Shown: in pieces, positions 1 to 9,979 of the stretch
How positions within the stretch are numbered: position 1 is the stretch's first letter
How the letters are laid out: the number at the start of each line of letters is the position of its first letter
From: Candidatus Harpocratesius repetitus
GTDB lineage: Archaea; Asgardarchaeota; Lokiarchaeia; Sigyniarchaeales; Promethearchaeaceae
Direction: 5' to 3'
NCBI GenBank assembly: GCA_021498095.1
Contig: JAIZWK010000001.1
Location: 2,219,666-2,283,665, forward strand
Length of the DNA: 64,000 bases
The notes under the pieces: generated by a model
What the model was told of the DNA's origin: nothing
The model's input: the letters and a program-made list of their open reading frames with translations, nothing else
The model's database searches: none
Position numbers and translations under genes: made by a program

Positions 1-1104
1 AATCTTAAAGAAGTTATTGCTCAAATCGATACTCGAGTAATTGGTCCAAATGGTTTAGGAATATTAAATCCTTATTCAAAAGTTCAAATCTACCCAGATT
101 GGGCTCCATATAAAGGAAATTTATCGTATATTGCCCAATCAGGGGGAACAATGGCTCGTTTATATTTATGTTTAGGTCCATTAGGTATTGGATTTCATAA
201 TGTTGTATCCATTGGAAATGCTTATGATATTTCCATAGCTGAACTAATCTCATATTTTAATAAAGATTCTCGAACTAAAACCATTGCACTTTACTTAGAA
301 TCAGTTCCTAATGGACGAGAATTTATGCAAATTGCGAGAAAAATAACTCCCAACAAACCGATTGTGTTATGGAAAGGGGGACAATCAGAAAGAGGAATAA
401 CGGCAACTTTTTCTCATACTGGAGGAATGGCTGGAAGATACGATGTTTGGAAGGCAATGTGTAAGCAATCTGGAATAATACTGGCGGATCATTTTGAATT
501 ATTCCAAGATTTAGTTCAAACAATATGTGTCCGACCATCGCTGCCTAATGGATTACGGGTTGCGATATTAGTAGCTGGTGGTGGAATAGGTGTTGAATTT
601 ACGGACACTTTTGAAAAATTCGGATTGGAAATTCCTGATTTTGATCCAGAAACGGTCCAAACCTTATCTGAAATCTTTCCTCATGTTAATACTAATTTTA
701 AAAATCCTGTGGATTTAGGAGAATGGGGTTATAATCCTGTATTATTTGAAAAAGCACTAGATGCTGTTGTGAAAGATAAAAATGTGGATATTGTAGTTTT
801 CGTTCGAGAACCTGAACGATTTAGAATAATATCAGAATTACTCAATATTCCTGATGCACAAAAAGAAACAATTGATTCATTAGCAAGAATTGCGAAAAAG
901 ACAGAAAAACCATTATTCTGCAATCCTAGTATGAATAAAGATGATACCGAATCTTATAAACTGCGACATGAATTTCAAATTGCTATGATTAAAGCAGGTA
1001 TACCTGTAATAAATTATATGTTAAATATTCCAAAAATAATATTACAACTTTGGAATTATCGTAAATTCCTAAAACATGAAATTTTTGATAAAAATATTAC
1101 TTAA
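1..1104 (+). CDS. ADP-forming acyl-CoA synthetase, alpha-type subunit (5' end outside window)
   Basis: The frame is open from base 1, so the N-terminal part is cut off by the window edge and about 367 residues remain. Seen: VIGPNGLGILNP near base 37, AQSGGTM near 136 and ATFSHTGGMAG near 403. These are motifs of the NDP-forming acetyl/acyl-CoA synthetases (succinyl-CoA ligase superfamily), and the histidine of SHTG aligns with the family's phosphohistidine. The family makes ATP from acyl-CoA, ADP and phosphate in the cytoplasm. No ATP-grasp domain follows, so this is an alpha-only polypeptide that would need a separately encoded beta subunit. A second alpha-type gene lies at 11628-13085. The gene converges on the Rag-like GTPase with a gap of 2 bases. 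The acyl substrate cannot be told. Confidence 0.85.
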   Translation, partial: NLKEVIAQIDTRVIGPNGLGILNPYSKVQIYPDWAPYKGNLSYIAQSGGTMARLYLCLGPLGIGFHNVVSIGNAYDISIAELISYFNKDSRTKTIALYLESVPNGREFMQIARKITPNKPIVLWKGGQSERGITATFSHTGGMAGRYDVWKAMCKQSGIILADHFELFQDLVQTICVRPSLPNGLRVAILVAGGGIGVEFTDTFEKFGLEIPDFDPETVQTLSEIFPHVNTNFKNPVDLGEWGYNPVLFEKALDAVVKDKNVDIVVFVREPERFRIISELLNIPDAQKETIDSLARIAKKTEKPLFCNPSMNKDDTESYKLRHEFQIAMIKAGIPVINYMLNIPKIILQLWNYRKFLKHEIFDKNIT

Positions 1105-1106
1105 AA

Positions 1107-2033
1107 TTAGACATATATTGGATCTGGTTCAATACCCGGGCTGATTAATAATTTCATTGTTTTTTTTAAGATATTAATACTATTCTTCATTTCTAATGAA
1201 ACTTGTTCAGGAGATTTCCACACTACATACAATGGGTACGTCTTACCTTTTTTCTTTATAAAAAATTTAGAAAAATATATTTTACAATCATTGATATTGA
1301 TTTCTAATTCGCTAATGATATTCAGTGATTCATCGATTTTTTGCAGATAAAATAAGATTTGATTATTTAATTCTCTATCAATGTAGATATTTTCTGAGAA
1401 AATTGCACCTACTTGATAGAAATTAGAGGTAAAGAGAAATATTTCGTTAATTTTCCAATTAGATGCAAAATTTCTCAATAACATCTTTACTGGTTGTCTA
1501 TATTCCATTTCTTCAAATATCGGATCCGAAAAGGCTGATATAATTGAGATTGGATGCTTGATTGATGTGTTGAAAAATTGATATTTAAAATTTTTTGAAT
1601 CAAATAAATCTATAATCTTTTTTTGATAAGTAGAAGCTATTTTATTATATTTTGAAGAATTAGGCTCATCAAATTTATGAAAAAAAATAGAAAACATTTG
1701 GAGATGAGATAAATTAGAATTTCTGATTAGTTGATTTATAAAATGAATGTTTTCTTGAAATCGTTCTTCATCTTGGATATCAATAACTAAAATAGCTAAT
1801 TCAACATTATTTAATTCCGATTTTTCATTTTGAATAATAAATTCGCGAAAATGAATTTGGCCTGGATAATCCGAAATTATTAAATGATTTCCAAGAAATT
1901 CAGAAAAATAGTGCTCGATATTGGTAGTAGGAATATTATTGAAATAAGATTGGTAATCACCTCTTAAAATATGGATAATTGATGTCTTTCCTGCATTATC
2001 TAATCCTAAAAGAGCTATTTTTTCTAGAGCCAA
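1107..2033 (-). CDS. Rag/Gtr-type small GTPase with C-terminal extension
   Basis: A 308-residue protein with a complete GTPase core: G1 GLDNAGKTS (residues 10-18), G3 DYPGQ (55-59) and G4 HKFD (119-122). An HK-x-D G4 box and a length near 310 residues are hallmarks of eukaryotic RagA/Gtr1, where the second half folds as a roadblock/longin-like dimerisation domain. The region after about residue 180 here has matching length and alternating hydrophobic pattern, but I could not verify the fold. Rag GTPases act as dimers on membranes in nutrient signalling; the archaeal role is unknown. G1 also resembles Arf-type GTPases, but the G4 box and length favour Rag/Gtr. It is transcribed alone, convergent with the acyl-CoA synthetase gene. 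Confidence 0.82.
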   Translation of the reverse strand: MALEKIALLGLDNAGKTSIIHILRGDYQSYFNNIPTTNIEHYFSEFLGNHLIISDYPGQIHFREFIIQNEKSELNNVELAILVIDIQDEERFQENIHFINQLIRNSNLSHLQMFSIFFHKFDEPNSSKYNKIASTYQKKIIDLFDSKNFKYQFFNTSIKHPISIISAFSDPIFEEMEYRQPVKMLLRNFASNWKINEIFLFTSNFYQVGAIFSENIYIDRELNNQILFYLQKIDESLNIISELEININDCKIYFSKFFIKKKGKTYPLYVVWKSPEQVSLEMKNSINILKKTMKLLISPGIEPDPIYV

Positions 2034-2194
2034 TTTTGATTACCAAATATATATAGGAATAATTAGAATTTTAATGAAAGTTCTTGCAAATATTCCAAAT
2101 ATAATTCCAAATTCTTAATAAACTTCCAAATTCATAATATATTTTCAGATATGCATACAAATAATGAAAAAAAAAGAATGAAAATGGAATATTA

Positions 2195-3505
2195 TTAGCG
2201 ATTACTCTCATATTCAGAAAAGAGTGTTGTAAATATCTCAGGAATTAGTCGCATTTTTTCAGGTGTTTCTACGTATGCAATCCGCATTTGAGTCTTTCCT
2301 GGATTATTCTCAGGATCTTCAACGCTATAAAATCCCGCCATTGGAGCAACTAAAAGAGTATATAATTCTCCATCGATTGACACCTTTCCTTTTGTAGTGC
2401 AATACATAACAAAATCTGATGCATCAAAACCTGGTTTAGCAACATTTCTAACATCTATGACTGAATATATTGAAGCATCTGGACTTGAAACAATTAACCC
2501 TGGCATCCATTCGCTAAATTCTTCTTTAAGGGTTTTTCCAATTGATTTATAATAATTTCGCTGCTTTTTAAACCATTGATTCAATTGTTCATGAGACTCG
2601 TGAGCTAAAGCTCCAAATACATATTGAGCTAAAACAGGAGCACATAGATTTGCTGTTTGTTCAAAAACACATTTTTGATGAAATTCTTCATTATCTGTTA
2701 CAATCGCACCGATTCGTAATCCGCAGGCATTCCATACTTTACTTGCAGTCTCAATACTGATTCTGCGACCTTCAATTCCTGGTACAATATCATCAGTAAG
2801 TCCCCAGATACTTGTGGGTTTTGCATCAAGATAGTATAATTCTCGGTAAGCTTCATCACTAATCATCCAAATATTGTATTTGACACATAATTTGGCGAGT
2901 TCTACCATTGTTTCATGATCCAAGAAATGTCCCGTTGGATTGTCATAAGGAATAACAACCAAGGCTCCTGGTTGTTTTTCTTTAATTAATTTTTCAATTT
3001 CTACAATATCTGGTAATGCAAATTTTCCATTTTCTAATAATTTGCGAGAAATTGAAATCGTTGCCCTTCCAGTGCGGTTGCACATAGATTTATAATTTGT
3101 ATAAGCCGCATCTATTAAGAATAAGGGTTTTATATTAGTTCCTGCATTTCCACAAGTTCCAACAATTACTAATTCCATAGCATGACTCCCCCCGTCAGTA
3201 ATTTGTGAAAACAAATTTTGAGTAGGGAAGCCACTTGCTGCAATAATATTTAAAAAGGCTTGATTTGTTTCATCTAAGCCAACAGTCGCAGAATATTTCA
3301 ATATACCATTATGAAATGGGCTATCATTATTTGTTATATTTTGGAGGCGCTTAAACATCGTAGGATGCATAGGTAGGCTAACATTTCCTATTGCAACATT
3401 GATAGGTTGAACCTTATCGGTTCGCTTTGTAAATTCAATTTGAGCCATTCGAATATCTGATGGTTTCCGATTTTGAAATAGATTTGAAAGATGCGGTTTT
3501 GCCAT
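2195..3505 (-). CDS. Class I/II PLP-dependent aminotransferase
   Basis: A 436-residue fold-type I aminotransferase. NPTG (residues 189-192), SDEAY (216-220, the Asp that binds the pyridine nitrogen) and ASKVWNACGLRIG (254-266, Schiff-base Lys256 and the following Arg-Gly) appear in the order expected for the aspartate/aromatic aminotransferase superfamily. The C-terminal MRIAYVETPE segment supplies the arginine that binds the substrate carboxylate. It would be a cytoplasmic enzyme transferring amino groups between an amino acid and a 2-oxo acid. Full length, with ATG start. It is divergent from the histidine kinase gene across about 107 bases. The amino acid substrate cannot be assigned. Confidence 0.88.
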   Translation of the reverse strand: MAKPHLSNLFQNRKPSDIRMAQIEFTKRTDKVQPINVAIGNVSLPMHPTMFKRLQNITNNDSPFHNGILKYSATVGLDETNQAFLNIIAASGFPTQNLFSQITDGGSHAMELVIVGTCGNAGTNIKPLFLIDAAYTNYKSMCNRTGRATISISRKLLENGKFALPDIVEIEKLIKEKQPGALVVIPYDNPTGHFLDHETMVELAKLCVKYNIWMISDEAYRELYYLDAKPTSIWGLTDDIVPGIEGRRISIETASKVWNACGLRIGAIVTDNEEFHQKCVFEQTANLCAPVLAQYVFGALAHESHEQLNQWFKKQRNYYKSIGKTLKEEFSEWMPGLIVSSPDASIYSVIDVRNVAKPGFDASDFVMYCTTKGKVSIDGELYTLLVAPMAGFYSVEDPENNPGKTQMRIAYVETPEKMRLIPEIFTTLFSEYESNR

Positions 3506-3576
3506 AAGAAAATCAATTATTAAGAATTCTACATTATTATTAAACGTTTTAAGGAAAGTATTATTCCAAAGAATAT

Positions 3577-3584
3577 TTTATATA
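3577..3584 (+). promoter_or_regulatory. TATA box of the hybrid histidine kinase gene
   Basis: TTTATATA lies about 30 bases before the TTG/GTG start codons at 3613/3616. With archaeal TBP spacing (TSS about 25 bases downstream) the transcript would begin almost at the start codon, so it would be leaderless. This supports a non-ATG start rather than the first internal ATG. Confidence 0.45.
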
Positions 3585-3612
3585 GCTTTTACTTCATAAC
3601 TTAATATAATAA

Positions 3613-6321
3613 TTGGTGAACTTCTTGAAAGATACTCTCCAAAAATCACATAATTATAAGAACTCATTTATTGATAGCATTATCCAGAAATTTAAATTGA
3701 TAATGATTGTTTTTACTGTTAAAAAAGGAGAGTATCATCTTGATTATATCTCAGAAAGCATCAAAATGTACGGTTATACTCCAAAAGATTTTAAAACAGA
3801 TAAGGATTTTATGAAAACCATATTTTTTCAAGAAGATTATTCATTTTTAATGAAGAGATATCATAATGCTTTAAGGAACCAAGAAAAATTTTTTCAAAGT
3901 GAATATCGAATTTGGTCAAAAGAACGAAAACTCTTTTGGATTCGTGATTTAACATATTTAGATTATAATTCTAAAGGTGAATTGATTAGAAATGAATCTA
4001 TATGGATGGATATAACTAAAGAAAAAACAAAGCAATTTGAAATTGAAGATCTAACGAGAATGAACCAAAATATCTTGGAATTAATGAATGATGCAACAGC
4101 AATTACAAATAGCGAGAATAAATTTACTTATATAAATCCTGCATTTTCACGATTACTCGAAAATAAAAGTGATCAATTTCTTGATATAAATCTATTAACA
4201 ATCATTTCTCCAGAATATCGAAATCAACTTTATAAATTTTTGAAAGAAGAAAAGGCAATAATCAAAAAAAGTTGGGAAACTAAAATTGTTACTGCAAAAA
4301 GCATTGAACTTGATGCAGATGTGTCTTTACAGAAATTGTATAATCGAAATGGTGATTATCTTGGGGTTTTAATGGTTATACATGATATTTCAGAATTAAA
4401 AAAAGCTGAAAATGATTTGCTTAGAACACAAACCCGATATTGGTCATTATTTGAATCAGCAAATGAAGCATTCTTTGTTATAAAAAATGATAGAATCGAA
4501 GAATGTAATAAAAAAGCTGCTGAATTGTTCCAATGTGATAAAGAAAAATTAATTGGGATGTATTTTGCCGATTTATCCAATAATGAAGGTATTTCTGATG
4601 AGATATTTCGGAAGAAATTCCACCAAATTTTCAAAAATCTAAAATATGGAGAAGAAATTGAATTTCAGTATACATATTGTAGAAATTCTGGTAAAACATT
4701 TGAAGCAAATACAAAATTGTCTCATATTCAAAATTTTAATGAATCTTATATATTTGCAATTTTAGATGATAACAGTTTTCAACGAAATCTTCAAATTGCT
4801 CTTGCAGAAGAGCGAAACCTTCTCCAGACTACCTTGAGTAATATTCAAGAAGCCCTAATTTCTTTGAATGCTGAAGGTAAAATTCTTCTTTTTAATCGCA
4901 TGGCTGAAAAATTAACTGGTTGGAAAGTTAAAGATGCTTTAGGAAAAAATTTGAATGAAATCTTAAAGTGCTTTCATTTTGAAAATAATACTCTTTCACT
5001 TGATCTATTCAATGAAATTCAACAGAAATTAATTGGTTCAAAATCCACTTTTTATGAAGATCGAATGATTATCCTTACAAAATCTAACTTCATTCGTAAA
5101 ATTTCATTTCATTGCTCTATCATGACTCAGTATAAAAAGAAAATCCAAGGTTTTGTAATTGTTTTTCGAGACATTTCAATTGAAGAAAAAATCCGAGAAG
5201 AAGCATTCAAATCACAAAAAATGGAATCTATTGGACTTTTAGCTGGAGGAATTGCTCATGATTTTAATAATATCCTTACTTCAATTTTAGGAAATATTTC
5301 AATTGCAAAATTGGAAATTGACCCAAAAAATGAAGAAATACAGCAATTACTCGAAGAAACTGAGAATGCTATTCATCGTGCAAATCGTTTAACAAAACAA
5401 TTGTTAACATTCTCGAAAGGTGGTGCACCAATTAAAAAAATTACTTCATTAAAAGAAGTGATTGAAGAAAATGCAAAATTTGCTTTAAGGGGTTCAAAAA
5501 TTAAATTGTTTATTCAAATTGCGCCTGATTTATGGAATGTTGAAGTTGATGAGGGTCAAATTGGTCAATGTATCCATAACATCCTTATTAATGCATTACA
5601 AGCTATGCCTAATGGAGGAAATATTATAGTTGAAGCTAGAAACGTTGAAGAATCGGAGAAAACACCCGTAATGCCAGCAAATCAAAAATTCATCGTTATT
5701 TCAATAATGGATCAAGGATGTGGCATACCTCCTGAAATACAAGCTAAAATATTCGATCCTTATTTTACAACTAAAGAAAATGGAACAGGTTTGGGATTAG
5801 CCATTGTCTATTCTATTATCTCAAATCATAATGGATTCATTACTTTAGATTCAAAAGTCGGAGAAGGAACCATTTTTTACTTATATCTTCCTGCAGTTGA
5901 AAAAATTGCTAATATTGAACCTAAAAAGAAAAAATCTCTTCAAGTTCGATCAGGGAATATTTTAATAATGGATGATGATCAGAATATTCGAAATATTTTT
6001 GAAAAAATGCTAAAAAGATTAGGATTTAAAGTAGATTTTACAAAAGAAGGTAGAGAATTAATCTCATTCTATAAAGAACAATTATCAAAAAATATAATAT
6101 ATGATTACCTGATTTTAGATTTAACCATTCCAGGAGGAATGGGAGGAAAGGAAACAGCAGAAAAAATTCTTCAATTAAATCCAAAACAAAAAATTATTGT
6201 CACATCCGGTTATTCTACTGATCCTGTTATGGCAAATTATAAATCATATGGGTTTATTGATCGATTGGAGAAGCCATTTAATATTTATTCATTAAGTAAG
6301 ATATTCGAAAATTTTAACTAA
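3613..6321 (+). CDS. Hybrid sensor histidine kinase with PAS domains and C-terminal receiver
   Basis: A 902-residue cytoplasmic signalling protein without membrane segments. There are four PAS-like sensor units at roughly residues 40-140, 150-270, 275-395 and 400-530. The dimerisation/phosphotransfer helix carries GGIAHDFNN with phospho-acceptor His549. The HATPase domain follows, with N-box NILINALQAMPNGG, G1 DQGCGIPP and G2 GTGLGLAIVYSI. A receiver domain (about 780-902) has an acidic pocket MDDDQ and acceptor Asp836 in LILDLTIPG. Phosphate would pass from His549 to Asp836. No output domain and no partner regulator gene lie nearby, so the target is unknown. The TTG start at 3613 (or GTG at 3616) is preferred because of the TATA box at 3577. 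PAS-rich hybrid kinases of this type are usually of bacterial ancestry. Confidence 0.9.
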   Translation: MVNFLKDTLQKSHNYKNSFIDSIIQKFKLIMIVFTVKKGEYHLDYISESIKMYGYTPKDFKTDKDFMKTIFFQEDYSFLMKRYHNALRNQEKFFQSEYRIWSKERKLFWIRDLTYLDYNSKGELIRNESIWMDITKEKTKQFEIEDLTRMNQNILELMNDATAITNSENKFTYINPAFSRLLENKSDQFLDINLLTIISPEYRNQLYKFLKEEKAIIKKSWETKIVTAKSIELDADVSLQKLYNRNGDYLGVLMVIHDISELKKAENDLLRTQTRYWSLFESANEAFFVIKNDRIEECNKKAAELFQCDKEKLIGMYFADLSNNEGISDEIFRKKFHQIFKNLKYGEEIEFQYTYCRNSGKTFEANTKLSHIQNFNESYIFAILDDNSFQRNLQIALAEERNLLQTTLSNIQEALISLNAEGKILLFNRMAEKLTGWKVKDALGKNLNEILKCFHFENNTLSLDLFNEIQQKLIGSKSTFYEDRMIILTKSNFIRKISFHCSIMTQYKKKIQGFVIVFRDISIEEKIREEAFKSQKMESIGLLAGGIAHDFNNILTSILGNISIAKLEIDPKNEEIQQLLEETENAIHRANRLTKQLLTFSKGGAPIKKITSLKEVIEENAKFALRGSKIKLFIQIAPDLWNVEVDEGQIGQCIHNILINALQAMPNGGNIIVEARNVEESEKTPVMPANQKFIVISIMDQGCGIPPEIQAKIFDPYFTTKENGTGLGLAIVYSIISNHNGFITLDSKVGEGTIFYLYLPAVEKIANIEPKKKKSLQVRSGNILIMDDDQNIRNIFEKMLKRLGFKVDFTKEGRELISFYKEQLSKNIIYDYLILDLTIPGGMGGKETAEKILQLNPKQKIIVTSGYSTDPVMANYKSYGFIDRLEKPFNIYSLSKIFENFN

Positions 6322-6367
6322 ACATACATTGTATATTTTTATAATAAATACATTAGAGGGAAATTCG

Positions 6368-7435
6368 ATGGAAAACTTACAGAATTTGTTAAAACTAAAA
6401 GAAACTGAGATTGAAAAATTAAATGATATTAAGAAAACTCTCAAAAGAAAAGTTATTGAATTAAATGATAAAATTTCGCTGAAAGAAATGAAAATTTCAA
6501 CTCTCAGTAAAGAGAATCAAGAAATTAAAGAAAAAGTGAATAGTTTAGAATCTGAAATCCAAAAAACAAAAGAAGATTTAAAGAAACTATCATCGATCAA
6601 ATCGCTAAATGAACAAGAAATTACTAAAGAGTTAGGTAATGGATCAACTGTCCCTTCTACTTCAGTTGAATTGGAAAAATTAATTCAGAGTCTTCATGAA
6701 AAAATTGATTTTTTAAATTCTACTTTTATCCAAAAAATTAATGTTATCGAGAAAAAAATTGAAAAATTGAACCAATCTTTTTCAGTTAATTCAAAAATTA
6801 CTGATGATTCGAAATCTTTTGAAAAAGACGATTTAAAAGACCTTAGATCTTCAGCTCCTCCTTCTTCTATTGGAAAAGATCTTGAGTCAAGTAAATTTAC
6901 TCGAAATTACCGAAAAAACCTAAAACCAAGTTCTTATAAAAGTGAAAGAGGATATGAAAAAAAGCCGTCAACCCTTAAGAAACAAGTATATTCTAATTCA
7001 CGTGATAACTTAAAACCAATTAAAAAGAAAATAATTGCACCAATTGTTAATGCAGAAAAAATCAACCAAATTGTAAACCAAAAACCTAATTTGGAAGCAG
7101 AACAAAAAAATATATCATCTCAACTTCAACCATCCATACCAGATGAGTACACTAAACCTGAGGGGCCTTCACCTACTATATCTCAAAATCGTACTTTACA
7201 TTCTAATGTACAAGCAAGTATTGATGCAGGTTCTCATTATTCCGCAAAAATGGGAAAGTATGGGGTTCCCACAATTCCTTATCCTGAAAATGGTTTTATT
7301 AAATGTCCAAAATGTGGTGGTAATAATTTTCAAGAGATGGAGAATAAAAAGAAAATCGTGATGTACAATCCCCGTAAATATGGAAAAAAATATTATTGTA
7401 AAGATTGTCGTACTGAGTGGGATTATGAATATTAA
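6368..7435 (+). CDS. Coiled-coil protein with C-terminal zinc ribbon
   Basis: The frame is open from a TTG at 6329, but ATG 6368 is preceded by GAGGG at good ribosome-binding distance, giving 355 residues. Residues about 1-90 form a Lys/Glu-rich heptad pattern (coiled coil) and a second helical stretch follows near 105-140. The middle is Ser/Lys/Pro-rich and probably disordered. The last 45 residues hold CPKCGG ... YCKDCRTEW, a four-cysteine zinc ribbon. I do not recognise the family. The gene sits between the histidine kinase and a Ser/Thr kinase, all on the plus strand with short gaps, so co-transcription is possible. A scaffold or nucleic-acid-binding role would be inference only. Confidence 0.7.
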   Translation: MENLQNLLKLKETEIEKLNDIKKTLKRKVIELNDKISLKEMKISTLSKENQEIKEKVNSLESEIQKTKEDLKKLSSIKSLNEQEITKELGNGSTVPSTSVELEKLIQSLHEKIDFLNSTFIQKINVIEKKIEKLNQSFSVNSKITDDSKSFEKDDLKDLRSSAPPSSIGKDLESSKFTRNYRKNLKPSSYKSERGYEKKPSTLKKQVYSNSRDNLKPIKKKIIAPIVNAEKINQIVNQKPNLEAEQKNISSQLQPSIPDEYTKPEGPSPTISQNRTLHSNVQASIDAGSHYSAKMGKYGVPTIPYPENGFIKCPKCGGNNFQEMENKKKIVMYNPRKYGKKYYCKDCRTEWDYEY

Positions 7436-7495
7436 TTTTTTTTTAAATTTAGAAAATTTAATGAAAAACTTGATCACTTCGAATAATTTTCATTT

Positions 7496-8524
7496 ATGTT
7501 GACAGATATGCCGATTACAGTTGGAAAACCGATTACAATTGATGGTGATACCTATTTCATCGAAAGAATATTAGATATAGGTGGTCTTTCGAGGGTATAT
7601 TTGGGAATAAATCAAAAAAATCAAGAAAAAGTTGCGATAAAAGAATTTATTTATCAAAATTTTTATAACAAATTAACTCACGAGAATGATATTGATGATT
7701 TTTTCGATAATGAAGTTATCAATACCCAAGCACAAGCACGCAGTCCATATAAAACTATGAAAGTGCTTCATTATGAGAAACGTCTAAATTTAGAGACTCC
7801 AGAATATTATATTGTTTTTTCTTATATTGAAGGAAAAACATTCCTTGATTTTTATCGTGAATTTATACAATCCTGTCGGGGATTAGCCCATTTAGATTTA
7901 GCTAGTATTGTCCGATATATATTTCTTCCTCTTGTTGATTTACTCGATTACTGTCATAATCAAGAATATATAATTCACCGAGACTTTTCAGTTAAAAACA
8001 TCATGATTCAAACTAATGAAGAAGGTGATTTTTGGCCAATTTTAATTGATTGGGGTGTTTCAAAATATGTTGGACCAGAATGGATATATTTTACTCCAAA
8101 ACCTTATATGACTCCAGAAATGCCTCGAGATATTCCAATTAACCAGAAAGGTGCACCTCCTGAAATAAAATTCGGATATATGCCAACTGCTGCTTCTGAC
8201 ATTTACTATTTAGCTCACTTGATGTATTTTGTTTTTACTGGTGGAATAATGCGGGAAGATTCTGAGATTTTAAGTGATGAATCTTATGTATTATCTCCGA
8301 AAGATGTTAATTGGTTTATACCTGATGGATATAATGAAGTTGTGAGAAAAATGACACAGTATGAACCTGCAGATCGCCCAAAGAATATGAAAGAAGTACG
8401 AAATATGTTGGAAGAATTAGTAAACATTCAACATATTCATTTTGATTTTGAGTTTTTTATGCTAGAGCCTGATACAGATGAACTAACAGGAGAAAGAATC
8501 TCTTCTTCAAAAGAACCAAATTAA
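7496..8524 (+). CDS. Ser/Thr protein kinase, eukaryotic type
   Basis: A 342-residue single-domain kinase. It has a glycine-rich loop region DIGGLSRVYLG (27-37), VAIKEF with ATP-binding Lys49, a candidate alpha-C Glu73, the catalytic loop IHRDFSVKNIMI (His161, Asp163, Asn168) and DWG (185-187) in place of DFG. The activation-segment APE is replaced by a PPEIKFGYMP stretch. All catalytic residues are kept, so the protein should be active. It is cytoplasmic, with no membrane or sensor domain, and the last 40 residues are acidic. Upstream on the same strand is the coiled-coil zinc-ribbon gene; the Cdc6-like gene converges 13 bases downstream. Substrates are unknown. Confidence 0.85.
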   Translation: MLTDMPITVGKPITIDGDTYFIERILDIGGLSRVYLGINQKNQEKVAIKEFIYQNFYNKLTHENDIDDFFDNEVINTQAQARSPYKTMKVLHYEKRLNLETPEYYIVFSYIEGKTFLDFYREFIQSCRGLAHLDLASIVRYIFLPLVDLLDYCHNQEYIIHRDFSVKNIMIQTNEEGDFWPILIDWGVSKYVGPEWIYFTPKPYMTPEMPRDIPINQKGAPPEIKFGYMPTAASDIYYLAHLMYFVFTGGIMREDSEILSDESYVLSPKDVNWFIPDGYNEVVRKMTQYEPADRPKNMKEVRNMLEELVNIQHIHFDFEFFMLEPDTDELTGERISSSKEPN

Positions 8525-8537
8525 TTTGATTTTTTGT

Positions 8538-9737
8538 TTAAAGTTCTTTTGAGGGAATTCGTTTTTCAAAATATTCACAGATCTTTTCTGGTGGAATATC
8601 GATAAGCTTTACTTGTATTTGTCTTCCCTTTTTTTCTGCAGTAGGATTTAAGTATTCTTTAAATATTGCCTTTACTGAAGCTAAATTTCGAATATACTTG
8701 CGAAAACTCATCTCTACATGCGCTTTATATCCAAGCTCTTCGCATATCATTTTATAGAATTCATAGGATTCATCAACTTTTGTAAATGGATTTCCTGTAT
8801 GTTTGAGAGTAGATGCTATTGCCCATAAAGTTAGTTGTTCGTGAAAAGATAAACTATCTAGAATGTCTGCTCTAAAACTTGGGCTTATTGATTCACGAGA
8901 TTGAAGTACCATATCACTTGTAATTGATGATAAAAGATGTTCATCAGCATGTAATCCACAAGAACGTAAAATATCAATCCCTGTTCGCATATTTTTTTGT
9001 TCGTAAACAATATCCGCAATAAGATCAAGTACACTATCTTCTAAAACACCATCACGAAAAGCAAGATTTCTACGATATTGGAGAATTTCGAAACTCTCCT
9101 TCTTATTATATGGTTGCATTCGAATCACTTCTTGAATTCGACTGCTGATTTTTTCATTATCTACCTTATACCAATCAGATTCCCGAGAAATACAAATTAT
9201 ACAGAACCTTGTATTTTGTTCACCAAAACCAATTGAAGCATTTAATAAAGCTAAAATATCATCTGGTGGAATTTTATGCACTTCATCTAAAATAATTAAC
9301 AAAGATTCTTTTCTTTTAATTAATTCTTTCAATATTTGCTCCATGATTTCGTTATCGGAATATCCATGTCCAGCACTGTAATGCAAACGTTCAGAAATAT
9401 GTCTTAAAATACTACTTTTTGTCCGATGTTGTAAACAATCATAATACTCAACAGTTAGTTTAATATCGTCTTTTAACGCAACTTCTCTGAATTTTTTTCC
9501 AAAATAACGTACAGTTAGAGTTTTACCAATTCCACCTTTTCCGAGCACAAGAGTATTTGTTGAAAACTCACCCCTTGTGGTAATAATAGGGCGATGGATT
9601 AGTAATAGTTTTTTTAATTCATTTTGCCGACATAATAATTTTTGTTTGTTATTTGGAACCCAAGCTTGATTTAAACTTTGCTGATCCTTAAAAACTGATT
9701 CTGTTTTCAAATATTTAGAAAAAATTTCATCGTCCAT
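8538..9737 (-). CDS. cdc6: Orc1/Cdc6-family AAA+ ATPase
   Basis: A 399-residue AAA+ protein. Walker A is GKGGIGKT (66-73), Walker B is LLIILDEVHKIP (Asp151, Glu152), and a sensor-1-like strand FCIICISRESDW is followed by a sensor-2/lid helical region with MRTGIDILRSCG, typical of archaeal Orc1/Cdc6. The C-terminal third fits the winged-helix origin-binding domain. Archaeal Orc1/Cdc6 bind origin repeats and load MCM. Walker A and the order of motifs are convincing, but this may be a divergent paralogue rather than the main initiator, since Orc1/Cdc6-like ATPases also occur on mobile elements. I saw no clear set of origin-recognition inverted repeats in the 240 bases upstream. Confidence 0.75.
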   Translation of the reverse strand: MDDEIFSKYLKTESVFKDQQSLNQAWVPNNKQKLLCRQNELKKLLLIHRPIITTRGEFSTNTLVLGKGGIGKTLTVRYFGKKFREVALKDDIKLTVEYYDCLQHRTKSSILRHISERLHYSAGHGYSDNEIMEQILKELIKRKESLLIILDEVHKIPPDDILALLNASIGFGEQNTRFCIICISRESDWYKVDNEKISSRIQEVIRMQPYNKKESFEILQYRRNLAFRDGVLEDSVLDLIADIVYEQKNMRTGIDILRSCGLHADEHLLSSITSDMVLQSRESISPSFRADILDSLSFHEQLTLWAIASTLKHTGNPFTKVDESYEFYKMICEELGYKAHVEMSFRKYIRNLASVKAIFKEYLNPTAEKKGRQIQVKLIDIPPEKICEYFEKRIPSKEL

Positions 9738-9979
9738 GCTAAAATCTTATCCTCGATTGCTGATTCTCTGAACTGTTATCCCTTTCTTAGTACTAGTGAA
9801 ATCTTATTCTTCTAAAAATTTACCTCTTTCTGATTGATTCTTTTCATTATCAAAAAATTTTGGACTTTATTATATTAACAGGTGAATTGTATCTGTAATC
9901 TTTTAAATTAGTTGCATTTTTAGTAAAAATAATTAAATAAATTAGAATAAAAAAGAAAAAGAATTGTATTTTTGCTTTA

